Below are positions 6,328 through 6,855 of a stretch of 6,855 bases of DNA, one piece after another. Every line of letters begins with the position of its first letter. Within the stretch, counting starts at the first letter, position 1. The stretch is from Candidatus Bathyarchaeota archaeon. Its GTDB lineage: Archaea > Thermoproteota > Bathyarchaeia > TCS64. The notes below the pieces were generated by a model that saw only the letters and a list, made by a program, of their open reading frames with translations, did not search any database and had not been told where the DNA came from. A program made the position numbers and the translations under genes. Location of the stretch: the NCBI GenBank assembly GCA_937877765.1, contig CALGBN010000113.1, forward strand, positions 1-6,855, written 5' to 3'.

Positions 6328-6403
6328 TGGAGCCGGGCGAGGGATTCGAACCCCCGTGGAGCCGCTCTGCAGGCGGCCGCCTAAACCGCTCAGCCAACCC
6401 GGC
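6328..6403 (-). tRNA. tRNA-Cys (GCA anticodon)
   Basis: A full cloverleaf can be drawn on the minus strand. The acceptor stem is GCCGGGT/GCCCGGC with one terminal T-G pair. The D arm starts GCTGAGC. The anticodon stem is GCCGC/GCGGC around the seven-base loop CTGCAGA, giving anticodon GCA (plus positions 6368-6370). The T arm is GGGGG-TTCGAAT-CCCTC. The discriminator is U73, the known identity base for cysteine, and CCA is encoded (6328-6330). There is no intron in the anticodon loop. It lies 41 nt downstream of tRNA-Pro on the same strand. Confidence 0.96.
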
Positions 6404-6425
6404 GCAACAATGAGAGACACGAACT

Positions 6426-6434
6426 GTTTTTAAT
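6426..6434 (-). promoter_or_regulatory. Box A (TATA) of tRNA-Cys
   Basis: ATTAAAAAC on the minus strand lies 23-31 nt before the mature 5' end of tRNA-Cys, the expected archaeal TATA distance. No T-run separates it from tRNA-Pro, so readthrough from the upstream tRNA may also contribute. Confidence 0.45.
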
Positions 6435-6444
6435 GTTTTGTGTA

Positions 6445-6521
6445 TGGTGGGACCGCCCGGATTCGAACCGGGGATCACGCGGACCCAAACCGCGTATCGT
6501 ACCAAGCTTGACCACGGTCCC
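6445..6521 (-). tRNA. tRNA-Pro (TGG anticodon)
   Basis: A full cloverleaf can be drawn on the minus strand. The acceptor is GGGACCG/CGGTCCC, fully paired, with discriminator A73 and encoded CCA (6445-6447). The D arm is GTC/GAT. The anticodon stem is CGCGG/CCGCG around the loop TTTGGGT, giving anticodon TGG (plus positions 6485-6487) with G37, as usual for proline tRNAs. The T arm is CCCGG-TTCGAAT-CCGGG. No intron is present. It starts 42 nt after the pgk stop codon. Confidence 0.96.
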
Positions 6522-6547
6522 AGCGCAAACCGATAAGGGCTAACATG

Positions 6548-6555
6548 TTATTAAA
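6548..6555 (-). promoter_or_regulatory. Box A (TATA) of tRNA-Pro
   Basis: TTTAATAA on the minus strand lies 27-34 nt before the mature 5' end of tRNA-Pro, in the short gap after the pgk stop. Position and composition fit an archaeal TATA box, so the tRNA pair probably has its own promoter rather than depending on pgk. Confidence 0.5.
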
Positions 6556-6563
6556 TGATATGT

Positions 6564-6855
6564 CTACCCGTAGCGTTGTTTAGAAGCTTCAAGGGCTGCT
6601 ACTACTGGTAGTATCTCACCGGCTAGCATGCTGAGCATGGCTCCTCCTCCTGTGGATACATGGCTCATCTGGTCATTGATACCAAGCATTGACGCCATCG
6701 CCCCCATGTGGCCTCCGCCCACCACTGTGAACCCCTTACAGCGAGCCATACACCGAAGTAATTCCTTTGTACCGATGTCGAATCCTCGTCTCTCGAACAT
6801 CCCCAATGGGCCTTCTGCTACTACTGTTTCAGATTTCTCGATAGTGCTACAGTAT
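6564..6855 (-). CDS. pgk: Phosphoglycerate kinase, C-terminal part (5'-truncated by window)
   Basis: This is the last 96 residues of phosphoglycerate kinase, the cytosolic glycolytic and gluconeogenic enzyme that interconverts 1,3-bisphosphoglycerate + ADP and 3-phosphoglycerate + ATP. The frame is open from the window edge (first full codon 6852-6854) to TAG at 6564-6566. Conserved C-terminal blocks are present in order: EGPLGMFE (the GPxGxFE nucleotide-binding motif, whose Glu contacts the nucleotide ribose in known structures), TVVGGGHMGAM (glycine-rich loop; His here is typical of archaeal forms where bacteria usually have Asp), and SHVSTGGGAMLSMLAGEILPVVAAL (split over 20: SHVSTGGGA then MLSMLAGEILPVVAAL), the strongly conserved terminal block. 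Family members are about 390-415 residues, so roughly three quarters lie outside. A TTG near 6806 is an internal Leu codon, not a start. Confidence 0.95.
   Translation of the reverse strand, partial: YCSTIEKSETVVAEGPLGMFERRGFDIGTKELLRCMARCKGFTVVGGGHMGAMASMLGINDQMSHVSTGGGAMLSMLAGEILPVVAALEASKQRYG

Noticed and set aside
6308..6505. Minus-strand 65-codon open frame across the two tRNA genes
   Set aside because: The sequence is fully explained by tRNA-Cys and tRNA-Pro cloverleaves; translated T-arms give the typical spurious SNPG-like peptides.
6328..6521. tRNA genes as an integration (att) site
   Set aside because: No repeated tRNA 3' fragment, integrase or foreign-looking segment is visible in the window.

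Overview
The window looks archaeal. Both tRNA genes have upstream AT-rich boxes placed like archaeal TATA (box A) elements. The protein genes mostly have almost no leader, with a TATA-like box about 28-34 nt before the start codon. One gene encodes the C-terminus of an archaeal-type phosphoglycerate kinase. The largest protein is a secreted, PKD-containing, C-terminally anchored surface protein ending in a small zinc ribbon, a layout common in archaeal surface proteins. I cannot name a genus or phylum from this sequence. The first 70 bases are not genomic: they are an Illumina Nextera P7/i7 adapter with its transposon mosaic end, so the natural sequence starts at 71 and is a contig end from shotgun assembly.

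Layout. 71-790 (+) is the 3' part of a gene for an acidic, helical, low-complexity protein whose true N-terminus is missing. An AT-rich convergent terminator zone (about 791-848) follows. Next, on the minus strand, come a 27-residue single-span membrane micro-ORF (849-932) and a 167-residue two-span membrane protein with an extracytoplasmic beta-rich domain (966-1469). A compact divergent promoter (1470-1530) separates the latter from an 85-residue two-span membrane protein on the plus strand (1531-1788, TTG start). That gene meets a 153-residue minus-strand PH-like protein (1785-2246) tail to tail; the two stop codons share one CTAG. Upstream on the minus strand lies a 1303-residue gene (2355-6266) for a membrane-tethered, multi-domain putative zinc metalloprotease. 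Then come tRNA-Cys(GCA) (6328-6403), tRNA-Pro(TGG) (6445-6521), both with encoded CCA, and the 3' end of pgk (6564-6855), which runs off the window.

How it fits together. The right end (pgk and the tRNAs) is housekeeping. The middle is a cell-surface cluster: the large protease and the 167-residue protein are exported, and both carry a similar Gly/Pro-x-Trp beta-strand signature. The 85- and 27-residue proteins are small membrane proteins of unknown role. The most unusual item is the protease: an HExxH site outside the cell, without the usual third metzincin ligand, on a polypeptide whose cytoplasmic tail is a four-cysteine zinc ribbon. No mobile element or CRISPR array was seen.
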